Source: Rugosimonospora acidiphila (GTDB lineage Bacteria; Actinomycetota; Actinomycetes; Mycobacteriales; Micromonosporaceae). Taken from it: a DNA stretch of 64,000 bases. The translations under genes were made by a program, and so were the position numbers. The notes below the pieces were generated by a model. It did not search any database and was not told the DNA's origin. It saw only the letters and a program-made list of their open reading frames with translations. Shown in pieces: positions 50,561-58,842 of this stretch (position 1 is the stretch's first letter; each line of letters opens with the position of its first letter). The stretch spans positions 124,001 through 188,000 of the forward strand of contig NZ_BAABJQ010000007.1 in NCBI RefSeq assembly GCF_039543385.1, in the 5' to 3' direction.

Positions 50561-51757
50561 ATGTTCGATGCCATCGTGGTCGGAGCCCGTTGCGCGGGCT
50601 CTCCCACCGCCATGCTGCTCGCCCGCGCGGGGTACCGGGTCCTTCTGCTGGACCGGACCGGGTTCCCTACCGACACGCTTTCCACCCATCTGATCCATCA
50701 GCCGGGTGTCGCGGCGCTCGCCCGCTGGGGCCTGCTGGGAACCCTGCGCGCCTCCGGGTGCCCGCCGCTGAACCGCGCGCTGTACGAGGTCGCCGACGTC
50801 CACCTCGAAGGCTGCGCTCGGGGCGTGGAGGGACAGCGCGCGGGCTATTCGCCGCGCCGTCACATCCTGGACGCCATCCTGGTGGAGGCCGCGACCGCGG
50901 CCGGCGCCGAACTACGCGAGCGGTGCCGTGTCACCCGCCTGCTACGCGACGACACCGGACGCGTCGTCGGCGTGGAAGGCAGCCACGACGGTGGGTACTT
51001 CTCCGAGCGGGCCCGGCTGGTGATCGGGGCGGACGGCATGCGGTCCACCGTCGCTCGGCTCGCCCAGGCCCCTTACACGCGCCGGAACCCGAAGCTGACC
51101 TGCGCCTACTACTCGTACTGGGCCGATGTTCCCGCCGCCCTGGAGCTCTACGAGAAGACGGGAAGCTGGGTGGCGGCCGTCCCCACGCACCACGGTGCCA
51201 CCCTGGTTCTGACCTACTTTCCGCAGTCCCGCTTCGAGGAGATCCGCGTCGCCGCGGACCGTGCCCACCTCGACCAGGTATTCGCCACCGCGCCGGCCCT
51301 GTACGAGCGGCTACGCGGGAAGGAACAACTCGAGCGGCTTCGCGGTACCGGCGACCAGCAGAATTTCTTTCGGCGGGCCGCCGGGCCCGGCTGGGCACTG
51401 GTCGGCGACGCCGGCCACCACAAGGACTCCATCACCGCCCGGGGCATCAGCGACGCCTTCTTCCAGGCCGAGATCCTGGCGACACGCCTGGGCGGCCGAC
51501 TCGGCGGCGACCCGGCCCTGTTGGACCGGGCATTGGGGCAGTACGAGGAGGATCGCGACGCCACGCTCGTGCCGGGGTACGAATCCACCCTGACGGTGGC
51601 GCGGCTCGCCCCACCACACGACCAACGCCTCGCGCTGCTGCGGGCCGTGCAGTCGGACCCGGAGCTCACCTCGATCTATTTCGACATGGTCGCCGGCATC
51701 GGAACCGCGAGCGCTCTCTACACCCCGGTGCTTCTGCGACGGCTGGCCGTCGCCTGA
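50561..51757 (+). CDS. FAD-dependent oxidoreductase (geranylgeranyl reductase/monooxygenase-like)
   Basis: A 398-residue flavoprotein. The FAD-binding FDAIVVGARCAGSPTAMLLARAGY uses a GARCAGS variant of GxGxxG; the second FAD contact is LVIGADGMRSTVARLA; the third is ALVGDAGHHKDSITARGISDAFFQAEI. The tryptophan-halogenase motif GWxWxIP is absent. Proteins with this GDAGHHKDxxTAxGI pattern are widespread but mostly uncharacterised oxidoreductases. ATG 50561 follows GAGG; an in-frame ATG at 50537 is possible. It lies 57 bp after the adenylation gene and probably oxidises the carrier-bound or released product. Confidence 0.85.
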   Translation: MFDAIVVGARCAGSPTAMLLARAGYRVLLLDRTGFPTDTLSTHLIHQPGVAALARWGLLGTLRASGCPPLNRALYEVADVHLEGCARGVEGQRAGYSPRRHILDAILVEAATAAGAELRERCRVTRLLRDDTGRVVGVEGSHDGGYFSERARLVIGADGMRSTVARLAQAPYTRRNPKLTCAYYSYWADVPAALELYEKTGSWVAAVPTHHGATLVLTYFPQSRFEEIRVAADRAHLDQVFATAPALYERLRGKEQLERLRGTGDQQNFFRRAAGPGWALVGDAGHHKDSITARGISDAFFQAEILATRLGGRLGGDPALLDRALGQYEEDRDATLVPGYESTLTVARLAPPHDQRLALLRAVQSDPELTSIYFDMVAGIGTASALYTPVLLRRLAVA

Positions 51758-51796
51758 GCGTCGCGCCGCGAGGTGCGCCCACCCGTCACCGGGTTG

Positions 51797-52933
51797 TCAC
51801 GACGCGGTACCGCTTCTGCGCAGGATGTGGGCGGCGATGCCACCGGTCGGAATGAGAAGCCAGCAGGAGAACAGCCGGTAGATGATGACCGCGGCGGCGG
51901 CGTTGGCGGAGTTGTCTCCGGCCGTGACGAGCCCGGCGATGTACACCGTCTCGATGACGCCGACGCCGCCGGGAGTAAGCGGGATCTGCCGCACGATCTG
52001 GACACCGAGGTAGATACCCGCCAGGGTCGTGATACCGATCGGGAACCCGGCGGCTCTGGTCGCGGCGAAGAGGCACAGCAGGTCGGTGAGCCGGTTGAGA
52101 GCGGCGTAGGCGGTGGCGACCAGCCAGGCTCTCGATCGCAGCCGGGCACCCTCGTAGACGGCATCACGCGCCATGGCAAGGCCCCGCGCCACGAGCTGGC
52201 CGAGCCGGCCACGGGGCGGGCGCGATTGCCGGGTCGTGGACGCGGACCAGGCGCGGAACCGGCGCGTGCGGCGGATCAGAACGGTCGCGGCGGCGCCCAG
52301 CACGGCCAGGCCGAAGATCCCCGACAGCGGCCAGGTCCAGAGCATCTCGGGCGACCGCGCGACGAGTCCCGCGCTGCCGACCAGGTACAGCCCGACCAGG
52401 CCGCCGATGGACGCCAACCCGGCGACCACCATGGTCGCGGTCGCGGCCTCGGCGGGAGCACCGGCCCGGCGGTACTGCCGCACCGCGTACCCGGCCGATA
52501 TCGCGGCACCCGCGGGGAAGGTGATGGAGATGGCCGTGCGTGCCACGGCGATCGCGTGCATCCGCCACCGGTGCACCCGGACCCCGAGAGCGGCGAGGAT
52601 CACCCGTTCCTGGAACGCGAACAGGCTCAGAGACACCGCTTGCAGGCCGGCAGCCGCGACGATCCATCGCCAGTCGGCGCCGGCCAGCGCCACGCTGACG
52701 TCCCGCGGGTTCGGCAGCCGTCCGTGCAAGCCGAAGAACGCGGCGAAGCCGGCCGCGACAATGAACACGAGCCAGGGCCACCGCCGCCGCCGCGCACGGG
52801 CCGGCGCCTCCGGGGCCAGCGCTACGGATTCGTCCGATGCGCTGAGCGCCTGACCGTCCGGCGGGGTCGCGGTGTGGTCGCCACGCGATGACCCGTGGTC
52901 GGATGCCCGCGGCGGGCTGGTCCGGGTGGTCAT
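51797..52933 (-). CDS. UPF0104/lysylphosphatidylglycerol synthase-type membrane protein
   Basis: A 378-residue integral membrane protein with a ~48-residue Arg- and Pro-rich cytosolic N-terminus and about eight helices starting at RRRWPWLVFIVAAGFAAFFGL. The family signature near the end is IPLTPGGVGVIETVYIAG. Members are the flippase-like part of MprF without the synthase domain; proposed roles are lipid translocation or envelope functions. It converges on the FAD oxidoreductase gene of the small biosynthetic island, and may be unrelated to it. Confidence 0.88.
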   Translation of the reverse strand: MTTRTSPPRASDHGSSRGDHTATPPDGQALSASDESVALAPEAPARARRRRWPWLVFIVAAGFAAFFGLHGRLPNPRDVSVALAGADWRWIVAAAGLQAVSLSLFAFQERVILAALGVRVHRWRMHAIAVARTAISITFPAGAAISAGYAVRQYRRAGAPAEAATATMVVAGLASIGGLVGLYLVGSAGLVARSPEMLWTWPLSGIFGLAVLGAAATVLIRRTRRFRAWSASTTRQSRPPRGRLGQLVARGLAMARDAVYEGARLRSRAWLVATAYAALNRLTDLLCLFAATRAAGFPIGITTLAGIYLGVQIVRQIPLTPGGVGVIETVYIAGLVTAGDNSANAAAAVIIYRLFSCWLLIPTGGIAAHILRRSGTAS

Positions 52934-53516
52934 GGGCGATTACACCATCCAGGCGGTGAGTCGGTGTTTTCGGATACCGGGGAGGGACCACTGCGAGGTG
53001 TGGCGGTAAGCCGGTCAACCAGCGGGCACCGGCGTCCCGTGATTGACGACCAACCGGCCGCTGCCGCAGAGGCGTGCCGGTGGCGGCACCGATCAACTAT
53101 CGCACAGGCATCGTGACCACCCAGGCCTGATGGGCGAACGCCAACACGTCACCTCGCATCGACTCTCACCCGCGACCCTCCCTTGAGGACATAGTCACTG
53201 AAATATTACAGACTGTAGCGAGCGTGAGCTGGGCGGGACTCTGCGGCGCGGCGAAGTCGCGACCACGCCACGTAAGCGGCCGGTGGCTCCCCGCGTCGTC
53301 GCGCTCGAGCGGAGGGGCGATGACCATCACGTGACCTGAGCGGGATTCGCGTGGGAGTGGCTGTGCGGGGACTGTGCGTGATGGTCGCGTGCGACCCAAC
53401 CGGCTGCGTGCCAGGAGCGCCCGGCGGACCGGGGCTGGGCCGTCGGCGACCGTCCGATCGATCGGCGACCAAACGGTGGTGGACATCGGCGGCGGGTGCG
53501 CGGCGACAATGGTGGC
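52934..53516. other. Intergenic region, 583 bp
   Basis: Divergent promoter region between the UPF0104 and Clp N-domain fusion genes. It contains an AT-rich near-palindrome CTGAAATATTACAG (53198-53211, two mismatching positions) that stands out from the GC-rich surroundings and may be a promoter or operator. I see no gene in it; a plus-strand frame near 53355 and minus-strand frames lack family resemblance. Confidence 0.5.
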
Positions 53517-54875
53517 ATGTTCGAGAGATTCACCGACGCCACCAGGACGGCGGTGCGGCTGGCGGCCCGGCACGCGGGTGCGGGCGGCCCCGATCTCATC
53601 GACTCGGGACACCTGCTGCTCGGGCTGATCGACGAGGGTGGGGCCGCCGCGCACCTGCTCAGCGAGGCGGGCGTGAGCGGGCAGGCCGCCCGCGACCAAT
53701 TGGCGGCATACCGGGCCGGCAACCCCCTGCCGCCCGCCGACGCCGCGCTGGCACCCTCCGGCGAGCGGACGTGCCTGGCGCCGGAAGCCAGGTCCGCGCT
53801 GGAGGGCGCCGTGCGGCAGTCCCTGGCGCTGTCCCAGAGGGACCTCGGTCCCGAGCACCTCCTGGTGGGCGTGGTCGGGGTGTCCCACGGTGCGGCCGCG
53901 ACCGTGCTGCGGGCACTGGGTGTCGACCTTGACGCGCTGACCGGCGCGGCCCGGGACCGGGCGGCCGGGGCCTACGCCCGGGCGCCGGATCCGGGGCAGC
54001 CGCCGGGGGCATCGACGGTGACCGCGTCGGGGACGCCGGCCGGCACGCCGGAGCCGCTCGAGGTGTCGCCGCCGTCGCTGCCCGCCGGGCGCGCGCTGGC
54101 CTGGTGGTATGCGGCGATCGTGGCGATATACGCCGTGCTGTGCCTGCCGCTCGTGTGGTTCGCGGCGCCCGCGCAGCGGATTCTGGTGATCGTATCCGTG
54201 CTGTTCCTGCCGCTGGTCGGGTTCGGCTCGAGCTGGCTGGGGCGGTCGCGGCAACGCGACAGGGTGCACGCCCGCCTGTCGCGCGATCCGCGGCTGACCG
54301 GGCTGCCCGCCCCGGCGCTCGCCCGGGCCCTGCGCCCATACGGCATCGCCGAACTGCGAGTCTTCCTCGCCGATGAGGACCTGGTGCGCAACACGGCCTG
54401 GGGCATGGGCCGGGTGAGCTTCATGCGGCTGGCCCGCGCGACGCTGCGGGTGCCGGAGGCCGGGCGGTTCGTCACCGCGCACGAGGCGGGGCACGTGGCC
54501 CGCCGCGACGCGCTGCGCCTCATGGGCGCCACCATCCTGGCCGTGGTGCTGCTGATCGCCGGCCTGTACAGCGGCCGGGTGATCGCCCTCGGGTACGCCG
54601 TGGCGACGGCGGTGGTGCTGCGCATCGGCGCGAAGTGGGCGGCGGAGCTGGGCAGTGACGCCATCGCGGTGCGGTGGGTCGGGCCGGCTACCGCCGAGAT
54701 CTGGTACCGGCTGCATCGCACGGCGCGCCGGAACGAGCCCCGTACGCCGCGGTGGTACCTGCGGCGCGGCTTCGCCTGGGTGCAGCACCCGCCGCTGGCG
54801 CTGCGGCGGTGGTACTGGTCGCGGGTCGCCGTGGCCGCAGCCGAGCGGCCGTTGACCGTCCCGCCCGGGACCTGA
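53517..54875 (+). CDS. Clp N-terminal domain fused to membrane M48-like metallopeptidase
   Basis: A 452-residue fusion. Residues 1 to about 150 hold two Clp_N repeats: FERFTDATRTAVRLAARHAG with DSGHLLLGLIDEGGAAAHLL, then ALEGAVRQSLALSQRDLGPEH with LLVGVVGVSHGAAATVLRAL. These are the substrate/adaptor-binding modules of ClpA/ClpC. A ~45-residue linker leads to two membrane helices (about 195-240). The C-terminal half has the zinc motif FVTAHEAGHVARRDA (His322, His326) and a likely third ligand Glu377 in ELGSDAIAV, then a hydrophobic segment between them, as in M48/M56-type proteases. There is no AAA+ module. The ATG at 53517 is the start beginning the Clp_N repeat correctly. Confidence 0.82.
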   Translation: MFERFTDATRTAVRLAARHAGAGGPDLIDSGHLLLGLIDEGGAAAHLLSEAGVSGQAARDQLAAYRAGNPLPPADAALAPSGERTCLAPEARSALEGAVRQSLALSQRDLGPEHLLVGVVGVSHGAAATVLRALGVDLDALTGAARDRAAGAYARAPDPGQPPGASTVTASGTPAGTPEPLEVSPPSLPAGRALAWWYAAIVAIYAVLCLPLVWFAAPAQRILVIVSVLFLPLVGFGSSWLGRSRQRDRVHARLSRDPRLTGLPAPALARALRPYGIAELRVFLADEDLVRNTAWGMGRVSFMRLARATLRVPEAGRFVTAHEAGHVARRDALRLMGATILAVVLLIAGLYSGRVIALGYAVATAVVLRIGAKWAAELGSDAIAVRWVGPATAEIWYRLHRTARRNEPRTPRWYLRRGFAWVQHPPLALRRWYWSRVAVAAAERPLTVPPGT

Positions 54876-54934
54876 GCGATCCGCGCGGGCATTCCGGCGT
54901 CAATGTCGCGCCGCATCCTTGAGCCGGCCGGGCC

Positions 54935-55983
54935 TCATCCGCGCGCCTCGCCCCCGATCGATCCCGAAACGGTGTCGATGCGGGCCAAGAGGGCCTGTCG
55001 CGCGGCGGGCGGCAGGAACGACGCACGGACGCTGTTGCGGGCCAGATCCGTCAAGGTGGCCCGGTCGAGATCGAGGTGTTCGGCAGCCGCCGCGAAGGTC
55101 GCGGCGAGGCCGCTCTCGAAATAGGCCGGATCGTCCGAGTGGAGCGAGACGCTGAGTCCCGCGTCCAGCATCCTGGGCAACGGGTGCTCCCGCAGGGACG
55201 GAACGACCTGGAGACGGACGTTGGAGACCGGGCACACGGTGAGTGGTGTTCCGGCGGCGGCGACCTCGCGGACCAGATCCTGGTCATCCAGGATCGTGAT
55301 GCCATGGTCGATCCGGTCGGGTCGCAGGAGTTCGAATGCCTGGCGCACGTAGTCAGCGGGACCTTCCTCGCCCGCGTGGACGCATGTCCTGAATCCTTGC
55401 CGGCGCAGTTCGTCGAAGTAGCGGACGAACTTCTCGGGCGGATTGCCGACCTCCGCTCCTCCCATGCCGAACCCGGCGATCCGGTCGGCCCACGGCGCAA
55501 CGCTGTCCAGCAGGGCGAAGGCGTCGCTCTCGCTGCGGTGGCGGTGGGTGCTCACCAGGAGTGAGGCGCTGATACCGGTCCGCTCACCCGCGTCGGCGAT
55601 CGCGTCGAGGATGCCGTTCAGCGCGGAGCCGACCGGGACACCGTGGTCGGTGAAGGTCTGTGGCCCGAAGAAGATCTCGGTGTGTGCGACGCCATCCTGG
55701 TGAGCGCGGTCCAGCTGGGCGGCGGTGAGCTCGTAGAAATCCTGCTGGTTCCGCAGGACCAGGCAGCCGGCGAAGTACAGGTCGAGGAAGGACCTGAGGT
55801 CGCGGAACTGGTAGGCGTCCCGCAGTTGGTCGGCCGTCTGCCAGGGAACAGCGACCTGGTTGCGCCGCGCCAGCGCCAGCAGGAGTTCGGGTTCCAGACA
55901 GCCTTCGAGGTGAACGTGCAACTCGGCTTTTGGCAGGTCCCGGCAGAACTGCCGCAGCGGTACGCGGGGAGTTTCGATGTCAT
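54935..55983 (-). CDS. Adenosine deaminase family protein, start unresolved
   Basis: A metal-dependent purine deaminase of about 345 residues, deaminating adenosine or a related nucleoside such as aminodeoxyfutalosine. Motifs are intact: LPKAELHVHLEG (metal-binding HxH), CVHAGEEGPADYV (catalytic Glu), DRIDHGI and SVSLHSDDPAYF. The difficulty is the start: the reading frame runs upstream into the neighbouring DUF1304 gene with no in-frame ATG, GTG or TTG near the expected N-terminus. The ATG at 55981-55983 is out of frame by one base relative to PRVPLRQFCRDLPKAEL. A CTG (55955-55957) or ATC start, or a one-base indel just after the ATG, would explain it. The left end given is certain, the right end is not. 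Confidence 0.75.
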
Positions 55984-56048
55984 TGGTCCTGTTCGCTCGG
56001 GGACGTCTTCTCGCTAACGCTCGATGCGACGGCTTCGTGGCGGCCAGG

Positions 56049-56411
56049 TCAGTGCGCGGCGAGGACGAACGCGAGGGCCACCAGCGCCGGTACCGTCTGC
56101 ACGAACAGAATGCGCCGGCTCGCGGTGGCCGTGCCGTAGAGCCCGGCGATTGCGACACAGACCAGGAAGAACACCTGCGCGCCGAAGCCGGTCGATCCAC
56201 CCGCGATCAGCCCCCAGATCAGGCCGGCGGCCAAGAAGCCGTTGTAGAGGCCCTGATTGGCGGCGAGCGCCCTGGTCGCCTGGGCGAACTCCGGCTCGGT
56301 GCCGAACGCGCGTCGACCGCGCGGGCCGGTCCACAGGAACATCTCCAGCACCAGAATGTACACGTGGATGAGCGCCACCAGCGCCACCAGAACGTCCGCG
56401 ACGACCAGCAT
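56049..56411 (-). CDS. DUF1304 membrane protein
   Basis: A 120-residue protein with four membrane helices. The conserved start VADVLVALVALIHVYILVLEMFLW carries the HVYI.LEMFLW pattern, followed by the loop FGTEPEFAQATRALAANQGLYNGFLAAGLIWG, both characteristic of DUF1304. The role is unknown. It is encoded upstream of the adenosine deaminase gene on the same strand, with 65 bp between the stop and the out-of-frame ATG there, so the two may share a transcript. Confidence 0.9.
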   Translation of the reverse strand: MLVVADVLVALVALIHVYILVLEMFLWTGPRGRRAFGTEPEFAQATRALAANQGLYNGFLAAGLIWGLIAGGSTGFGAQVFFLVCVAIAGLYGTATASRRILFVQTVPALVALAFVLAAH

Positions 56412-56672
56412 GCGGCCATTTTAGGGGCCGGTGCTCGGGTGCCGCCCACGCCCCAGCGTACGACGGGGCTCGGCGTGATGTCCGTTACCCTACCTGCGGA
56501 TCGACGATCGATTGAGAGCCGCGAAGGGATCTGTCGTGCAGGTGAGGTCAACCGGGGACCCGCACGGCAACGTCACCCGGCTGCCCTTCATCGCAACCAG
56601 TTGGCAGCGGCGCGGGGCGTGAGGGCCGCGACGCGCGGTACCGCCCGAAGTGTCGCGTGTGGACGGTCGAGG

Positions 56673-58211
56673 TCACCGGGCCCGCCGCGGGGTCGCGGGC
56701 ACCACGCCGGCCGGTTCCAGGCAGCCACGGCCCGCGTCGTCGGGGAGGGCGGCCGGGGTGGTCCGGGTTGCCGGGCGCATGGCCAGGATCAGCGCCGCCA
56801 GCCCGACGAAGATGGTCGCCGCGACGACACCAGTGACGTGCAGGCTGGCGGTGAACGCCCCCCGCGCGGCGTGCAGCAGTTCCGCGCCCTGGCTGGCGGG
56901 AAGGTGCCGGCTGGCCGCGAGAGCGCCGGCCAGCGAGTCGGACGTGCCGCCCATCCGGCTGCGATAGACCACCGCGGCGAGCACGCCGAGCAGCGCGAAG
57001 CCGAGCGAACCGCCGAAGTAGTTGCCGGTCTCCGACATCGCGGCCGCCGAGCCGGCGCGTTGCGGCGGTACGGACCCGACGACCAGCCCGGTTCCCAGCG
57101 CGAACAGCGGGCCGGTTCCCAGCGCCAGTACGGCGATGCCGATCATCACCAGCGGCAGGGCGCCGGTACCGCCGACGACGACCAGCAGCAGGCTGCCCAG
57201 CGCCGAGGCCATCAGCCCGCCCGCGATCGCGGTCGTCTGCCTCATCCGCCTGGCCAGTGCCGGCGCGGCCATGGTGCCGATCGCCGTGCCCAGGCCCATG
57301 GGTGCGAACAGCACCGCCGATACGACCGGCGAGAAGCCCAGCACGCTCTGCAGGTACTGGGTCACCAGCAGGCCGGTACCGGCCATGGCGATGCCGGCGA
57401 AGACCAGCGCCACGAGCACGGCCGTGAACGGGCGGTTGCGCAGCAGTCGCAGGTCCAGCAGCGGCGTCGCCAGCCGCAGTTGCCGGCGTATGAACATGTA
57501 TCCGATCGCCGCGCCGACGAGCAGGCTCACCGCCGGCACGGTTGGCGCGCCCGTCACGGCCAGCTGCTTGATGCCGTAGACCATCAGAAGTACCGCCACG
57601 AGCGACATCGCGACGCTGGCCAGGTCCAGCCGGCGGGCCCGGCCGCCACGGAACTCCGGCAGCAGGAACGGCGCCGTGAGCAGCAATACCGCCATCGCCG
57701 GAACGGCGACCAGAAACACCGACCCCCACCAGAAGTACTGGAGCAGGAATCCGGCCAGTACGGGTCCGAGCGCGCCGCCGGTGAACTGGCAGGTCGCCCA
57801 GATCGCGATGGCCCGCCCGCGCTGTCGTTCGTCGCGGAACAGATTGGTGATCAAGGCGAGCGTGGACGGTGCCAGGGTGGCGCCGGCGACGCCCAGTAGC
57901 GCCCGCGCGACGATCAGCATCAGCGGGCTGGCCGCGAAGGCGGCCACGACCGACAGCACCGCGAACGCCGCCGCTCCGATCATCAGCAGCCGTCGACGGC
58001 CGATCCGGTCGCCGAGCGTGCCCATCGTGATCACCAGGCCGGCGACCATCAGTCCGTAGCTGTCACTGATCCACAACTGCTCGACGTTGGTGGCGCCCAG
58101 GTCGGCGCTCAGCCGGGGGAGTGCTAGCAGTAACGCCGTCAGGTCCATGGCGACGACCAAGGTCGGCAGCATGAGGATGATCAGTCCCAGCCATGCTCGG
58201 TTGACCCGCAT
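56673..58211 (-). CDS. MFS drug exporter (DHA2, 14-helix type)
   Basis: A 512-residue major-facilitator transporter with about 14 helices. The loop motif A is GTLGDRIGRRRLLMIG (residues about 65-80), motif C-like GVAGATLAPSTLALI and GGALGPVLAGFLLQ follow, all characteristic of DHA2 proton antiporters such as SmvA/QacA. The ATG at 58211 follows GGGAG; a longer frame upstream is not supported. It exports toxic compounds, possibly antibiotics. It is divergent to the DGPF/ECF sigma pair, with 259 bp between. Confidence 0.92.
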   Translation of the reverse strand: MRVNRAWLGLIILMLPTLVVAMDLTALLLALPRLSADLGATNVEQLWISDSYGLMVAGLVITMGTLGDRIGRRRLLMIGAAAFAVLSVVAAFAASPLMLIVARALLGVAGATLAPSTLALITNLFRDERQRGRAIAIWATCQFTGGALGPVLAGFLLQYFWWGSVFLVAVPAMAVLLLTAPFLLPEFRGGRARRLDLASVAMSLVAVLLMVYGIKQLAVTGAPTVPAVSLLVGAAIGYMFIRRQLRLATPLLDLRLLRNRPFTAVLVALVFAGIAMAGTGLLVTQYLQSVLGFSPVVSAVLFAPMGLGTAIGTMAAPALARRMRQTTAIAGGLMASALGSLLLVVVGGTGALPLVMIGIAVLALGTGPLFALGTGLVVGSVPPQRAGSAAAMSETGNYFGGSLGFALLGVLAAVVYRSRMGGTSDSLAGALAASRHLPASQGAELLHAARGAFTASLHVTGVVAATIFVGLAALILAMRPATRTTPAALPDDAGRGCLEPAGVVPATPRRAR

Positions 58212-58470
58212 ATCCGAAATCTCCCTTTTCTTTGCTCGACGTCCGCTGGTGGGTCGGAGCGGCCGGCGGCTTCTTGACGTCGGCACGGACGAAAAACTCC
58301 CGCGTCTGCCGCGGCCGGGAGCATCAGGAGCAACGCCTTTCCGCGATCCGCGCCGTGCGACGGCGAGAAATCGTGCGAAAGTTCTGGCGGGGAGTGTCAA
58401 GACCGTGGCGGCGGCTCCGACCAACCGGTCGAGGGGCCCAGCCGGGCTCGCGGACCACGAGGAGTACGAG

Positions 58471-58842
58471 ATGAAGTTCCTGATCAGCATGCTTATCAAC
58501 CCGGCCGTGCTGGACGCGCTGACGGACGAGGAGAAGGCGGCGCTCGGCACCGGCCACGGGGCGTTCCTCGAATCGCTGAAGAAGTCCGGCGAGTTGATCA
58601 CCACGCAGGCGCTGATCGACCCGTCGCAGGCCGCTGTGGTGTCGGTGCGCAACGGGCAGCCGGTGGTGACCGACGGGCCCTTCCTGGAGGCCAAGGAGCA
58701 TCTGGGCGGCTTCTACCTGATCGACTGCGAGAACAAGGAGCGGGCGATCGAGCTGGCGGCGCGGATCCCGGACGCCGCGATCGAGGGCCTGGGCGTGGAG
58801 GTCCGCCAGGTGATGTTCGCCGACGGACCATTGGAGGCATGA
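58471..58842 (+). CDS. DGPF-domain (YCII-related) protein
   Basis: A 123-residue protein of the YCII-related/DGPF family. The name-giving motif is VTDGPFLEAKEHLGGFYLIDCEN; other features are KFLISMLINPA at the start, and the end EVRQVMFADGPLEA. ATG 58471 follows GAGGAG. DGPF proteins are encoded with ECF42 sigma factors; here the stop overlaps the ATG of such a sigma gene (ATGA). The role may be sensing or binding; no enzyme activity is known. Confidence 0.9.
   Translation: MKFLISMLINPAVLDALTDEEKAALGTGHGAFLESLKKSGELITTQALIDPSQAAVVSVRNGQPVVTDGPFLEAKEHLGGFYLIDCENKERAIELAARIPDAAIEGLGVEVRQVMFADGPLEA

Noticed and set aside
50561..51757. Reading the flavoenzyme as a halogenase
   Set aside because: The GWxWxIP motif of flavin halogenases is absent; the GDAGHHKD pattern fits other FAD oxidoreductases.
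53166..54788. A 540-codon minus-strand frame opposite the Clp_N fusion gene
   Set aside because: Composition is Arg/Pro/Gln-rich without domains and the plus-strand gene has clear Clp_N and HEAGH motifs.
55977..57899. A 640-codon plus-strand frame opposite the MFS exporter
   Set aside because: Very rich in Gln, Arg and His and antisense to recognisable DUF1304 and MFS genes.
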